From NCBI GenBank assembly GCA_032718565.1, contig JAVGVS010000387.1, positions 183,501 to 247,500 of the forward strand: a stretch of DNA of 64,000 nt. Reading direction: 5' to 3'. The notes under the pieces were generated by a model, which saw only the letters and a program-made list of their open reading frames with translations, did not search any database and had not been told where the DNA came from. The stretch is from Distichodus sexfasciatus (taxonomy: Eukaryota; Chordata; Actinopteri; Characiformes; Distichodontidae). This document shows, in pieces, positions 60,446 to 64,000 of the stretch. The translations under genes and the position numbers were made by a program. Each line of letters starts with the position of its first letter. The stretch's first letter is position 1.

Positions 60446-61528
60446 ATGGAATCCACAACCGAATACTCGGATAACTACGAGTACTACGACGACAATGAGA
60501 CGGCGTGCGACTACTCGGAGTGGGAGCCGTCCTACTCGCTGATCCCTGTTCTCTACATGCTGATATTCATCCTGGGTCTGTCGGGAAATGGCGTGGTCAT
60601 CTTCACCGTGTGGCGCTCCAAGTCAAAGCGGCGAGCCGCCGACGTCTACATCGGCAACCTGGCCTTGGCCGACTTGACCTTTGTGGTCACGCTCCCGCTG
60701 TGGGCCGTCTACACAGCACTAGGCTACCACTGGCCCTTTGGTGTGGCGCTCTGCAAAATCAGCAGCTACGTGGTGCTGGTCAACATGTATGCCAGCGTCT
60801 TCTGCCTGACCTGTCTCAGCTTCGATCGCTACCTTGCCATTGTCCACTCACTGTCCAGCAGCCGGCTTCGGTCTCGAGGCACCATGCTGGCATCGCTGGG
60901 GGGGATTTGGCTGCTGTCGTGTACCCTGGCAGCGCCCACGCTGCTTTTCCGCACCACAGTGGACGAGGCGGGCAGCAACCGCACCACCTGTGCCATGGAC
61001 TTCAGCATGGTCACCATGAACCAGCGCCACGAGTCGCTGTGGATCGCCGGCCTCAGCCTGTCGTCGTCTGCACTGGGCTTCCTGGTGCCCTTCTTGGCCA
61101 TGACCGTGTGCTACTGCTTCATCGGTTGCACCGTCACCCGCCACTTCAGCCACCTGCGCAAGGAGGACCAAAAGAAGCGACGTCTCCTCAAAATTATCAC
61201 CACCTTAGTGGTGGTGTTTGCCTTCTGCTGGACGCCGTTCCACGTCCTCAAGAGCATGGACGCCCTCTCCTACCTGGACCTGGCGCCGGCTTCTTGCGGC
61301 TTTCTGCACTTCCTGCTGTTGGCGCATCCCTACGCCACCTGCCTGGCCTACGTCAACAGCTGCCTCAACCCGTTCCTGTACGCCTTCTTCGACTTGCGCT
61401 TCCGCTCGCAGTGCCTGTGCCTGCTCAACCTCAAGAAGGCCGTGCACGGACACATCAGCTCCATGTCGTCCACCTTGAGCGCTCAGACACAGAAGTCCGA
61501 GGTGCAGTCGCTGGCCACCAAAGTCTGA
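60446..61528 (+). CDS. aplnr: apelin receptor (class A GPCR)
   Basis: This is the receptor for apelin and Apela/Toddler/Elabela peptides. It is Gi-coupled at the plasma membrane and is needed for mesendoderm migration, heart progenitors and vessels in fish. One intronless reading frame encodes 360 residues, normal for the family. The start at 60446 gives MESTTEYSDNYEYYDD; an in-frame extension of 15 codons upstream is not supported by the family. The N-terminus is acidic and tyrosine-rich (possible sulfation), with the sequon N17-E-T and Cys21. Key positions: Asn48 (TM1), Asp76 (TM2), the Cys103-Cys182 disulfide pair, DRY at 127-129, Trp155, the sequon N178-R-T in loop 2, FCWTPFH in TM6, and NPFLY in TM7. 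The C-tail ends EVQSLATKV. GC content is far above its flanks. Which fish paralogue (a or b) it is cannot be decided here. Possible ATTAAA signals are at 61888 and 61941. Confidence 0.97.
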   Translation: MESTTEYSDNYEYYDDNETACDYSEWEPSYSLIPVLYMLIFILGLSGNGVVIFTVWRSKSKRRAADVYIGNLALADLTFVVTLPLWAVYTALGYHWPFGVALCKISSYVVLVNMYASVFCLTCLSFDRYLAIVHSLSSSRLRSRGTMLASLGGIWLLSCTLAAPTLLFRTTVDEAGSNRTTCAMDFSMVTMNQRHESLWIAGLSLSSSALGFLVPFLAMTVCYCFIGCTVTRHFSHLRKEDQKKRRLLKIITTLVVVFAFCWTPFHVLKSMDALSYLDLAPASCGFLHFLLLAHPYATCLAYVNSCLNPFLYAFFDLRFRSQCLCLLNLKKAVHGHISSMSSTLSAQTQKSEVQSLATKV

Positions 61529-61611
61529 GCGGATTTTGGGGTTTTAAGGAGGTGTTGGAGATGAAAAGTTAGCAGTTGGGAGTTGGCAGACGGCTGGTCC
61601 GTTCTGGGTGA

Positions 61612-61732
61612 CCGACACGACTCCACTCGACTCGACTCGTCTCAGTTCAACTCAACTCATCTAGACTCGGCTCGGCTCTTCACAGCTCAGCTCATCTCAT
61701 CTTGACTTGGCTCGACTTGACTCGGGGCGATG
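61612..61732 (+). repeat. degenerate (CTCGACT)n repeat in the aplnr 3' region
   Basis: About 15 short units of the form ACTC(G/A)(A/G)CTC or CTCATCT stand in a row, starting 84 bases after the stop codon and probably within the 3' untranslated region. Confidence 0.7.
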
Positions 61733-62144
61733 GTGGTGTAACTGAAAAATAACCTCTACTAACCGAAAGTTTGGAGGATTGAATTCTTGCACTGAAAAAA
61801 TTTTATTCACGTCCATTCTTGAAAATGTTACACATTTTAATTGTAGAACAAGTAATTATAAGACAACTTCACAAATATATGTGGTTAATTAAATATTATC
61901 CAGTATAATGTTATCTTTAATCATTTTTTTAATGTAGCTTATTAAATGTAATGCAAATTATCCAGTTAAATTTTACGTTTCCTTCATATATTTAAGAAAG
62001 CATCATTTTAGAAAGGCTGCAACATATATTTTTATATAAGATTTATTAGAATTAATTTTAAATGCAGTCAATTTTGGCCTTATTTTGTTAAACACTAAAT
62101 TACATGTTTGCAAATCATATTTTCAGTGCCTAATTATTTTCAGT

Positions 62145-62275
62145 GCTGCCATCGTTGGGCCCCTGAGCAAGGCCCTTAACCTTGAGTTGCTCCAGGTAGT
62201 CTGTCCCTGTAATTAGGAAATGTAAGTCTCTCTGGATCAGGGCGTCTGCTAAAAGCCGAAATGTGTAAATGTAAA
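62145..62275 (+). repeat. tRNA-derived SINE, family A (copy 4), 3' part
   Basis: GAGCAAGGCCCTTAACCTTG, then CTCTGGATCAGGGCGTCTGC, and the tail TGTAAATGTAAATG. The tRNA-like head is missing. Confidence 0.75.
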
Positions 62276-62289
62276 TGTAATGACTCAAC

Positions 62290-64000
62290 TCGGCTGGCCT
62301 GAGAACTCTGGGCGGAAAACGAGGGAACGTCACAACGGGAGAGACGAGATAAAAGTGACTGAGCTTCTCTTATTCTCTTGCCGTCTCTATGTCTGATGGG
62401 ACTGAAGAGATAGCGAAAATCAAGACTGATAAAAACGAAGCATCACATGTAAATACTACTCCTAAATTTGTGTATTCTACTGTATGATTTGCGAGTGTGT
62501 GAGATTCTCTGCTGCTTGCTCGAAACAGAGGGTGAAAGCTCCCTTTGAGGAAGACAAGATGCAAAACTCAGAATTCTAGTTGGTAAATATGTGTGTGTGA
62601 ATGTGTGTGAGCGAGAGAGACATAAAGCATGTACACTGGTATAAAAATATCAAATTGTACAGTATTTTCATACGTTATTTGTGCTGACAGAGAAGTACAG
62701 ATTTGTGTGTGTTTTTTGCTTGCCTGTAGCACTTGTCGATGAAATGAAGATAAAAGTCTAATGTTTGACCTTCTTCCCTGGTGTGATTGTGTGTTTGCTT
62801 GTGAAAGCTTCAAAGTGTGTGAGTGTGTGTGTGTGTGTGTTGGTGGGGTGGGGGGGAGTTGTAACTGAAGTAAAGGTGTTGCGGCTTAATTAGATAGTTT
62901 AAAGAGAGTTTAAGTGAGACTCAGGAGGAGACGAGGCAGATAGACAGATGGCAGCTGACAAATGTCTCCGGGAAAGAGGGAGGGATGAGACGTAGAGGAA
63001 GAGGAGGGAATTTTGGGGGTTGAGGGAAGGGAGGGAGGGAATGGGGGTCTGCTGCTGCTGTCCCACACCAGATAAAGCAAAGGATGTGAAATTTATGCTC
63101 TCTTAACTTTCTGTAACTAACTACTGCATTAAAGTATGATATTGAATTCAATACTGGTTTAATGTGTGTGATTTGATGAAAATGGTCAAGGTTTCGACGC
63201 AAGGAATCGACTATAAATCAAGGCTGGTGATTTGTGCTCCTCTGTCCAAAAATGGTACCTTTTGGGTTTCCATTTCCATCAGAATATAATATGCTGTCGG
63301 GTGGAAACCTCGTAAGCCCATTTTTAGTCATATTTATTTTTTGTCATAAAACAAATCTATTGGTCAGTCTTCACAGCCTGACAGTTTTATATGACACACA
63401 AATGAGAGAGTGTGAGAGAGTTTGTATAGTTTTATAATATGAATATTCATAACTTTCATATATAAACATAAATATTTATTTGATATATACCTCAATATAT
63501 AAAATGTGTGTATGTGTGTGTGAAACTCTAGGCCACCAATATTTTTGTGTGCTGATAAATGTATTTATTGCTATACTTTTACTTTAAGAAAGTTATTTTT
63601 ATACGGTATATGTTTGTATATAGCAGTGTTTTGTTGTAGTTATTTGTTAAAGTTATTTATTTTTACAGTTACAACCTCACAAATATACTAAAAACAATAA
63701 TGTGTGTGTTTTACTGGTTTTTAGGACGGGTGTCACCCCAAAAGAAAAATCATTTAACAGTCAAAAATTCCACTGTTGCAATCAAGCAGATGGGTGATAC
63801 TGGTAGCCAAGCACACACACACACACACACACACACTGACACACAGGACGCATTTATTTATACAGCACATTATCGTAATTAGAGGTCGTTCAGGGTGTTT
63901 TACAGAAGTGTGCTGAAAGAGAAATAAATTATTGACAATTGAAACAGTATAATAAATAAAAATAAGAATAGAAGAAAACAGAATTTATAGCATGTAATAA
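62290..64000. other. region 3' of aplnr, no gene seen
   Basis: No exon is recognised. It contains (GT)n at 62816-62841, a G-rich purine stretch at 62980-63047, and (CA)n at 63811-63836. Confidence 0.45.

Noticed and set aside
60505..61572. 355-codon open frame overlapping aplnr
   Set aside because: It starts at GTG, its product is compositionally odd and matches no family I know, and GC-rich third positions in aplnr explain the lack of stops.

Overview
This is a vertebrate, almost certainly teleost fish, genomic window. It has split genes with GT-AG introns, fish-type dispersed repeats, and very many (CA)n/(GT)n microsatellites in AT-rich non-coding DNA. I see four protein-coding genes that I can name, and no bacterial, phage or CRISPR features.

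Layout. (1) 121-1946, minus strand: the first five coding exons of glucokinase (gck). The gene runs off the left edge. A short exon-like sequence at 10178-10222 on the same strand looks like an alternative upstream first exon. (2) 12010-14495, plus strand: the complete seven-exon myl7 gene (cardiac myosin regulatory light chain), with heart/muscle-type promoter motifs just upstream. gck and myl7 are also neighbours on human 7p13, so this is conserved synteny. (3) 16697-31987, plus strand: a complete nine-exon TBC1D10A (EPI64)-type Rab GTPase-activating protein of 658 residues, ending in a PDZ-binding motif. (4) 31988-60445: about 28 kb with no gene that I can find, filled with SINEs, non-autonomous DNA transposons, minisatellites, microsatellites and a long purine tract. 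(5) 60446-61528, plus strand: the intronless coding region of the apelin receptor (aplnr), preceded by a G-rich putative promoter. 61529-64000 holds no recognised gene.

The genes do not form a pathway. gck is metabolic glucose sensing, myl7 is heart contraction, tbc1d10a is membrane traffic and microvilli, and aplnr is a GPCR needed for heart and vessel development. Each should be regulated separately, although myl7 and the proposed upstream gck promoter would be divergent and under 2 kb apart.

Most remaining structure is mobile-element debris. Several copies still show exact boundaries: two hAT-like elements with perfect 8-bp target duplications, and a Tc1 deletion derivative flanked by TA that still carries the end of a DD34E transposase. 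The points most worth checking are the candidate upstream gck exon, the (TG)13 tract that forms the 3' splice site of tbc1d10a exon 5, and the long foldback in myl7 intron 1. I did not find a convincing new biological system.
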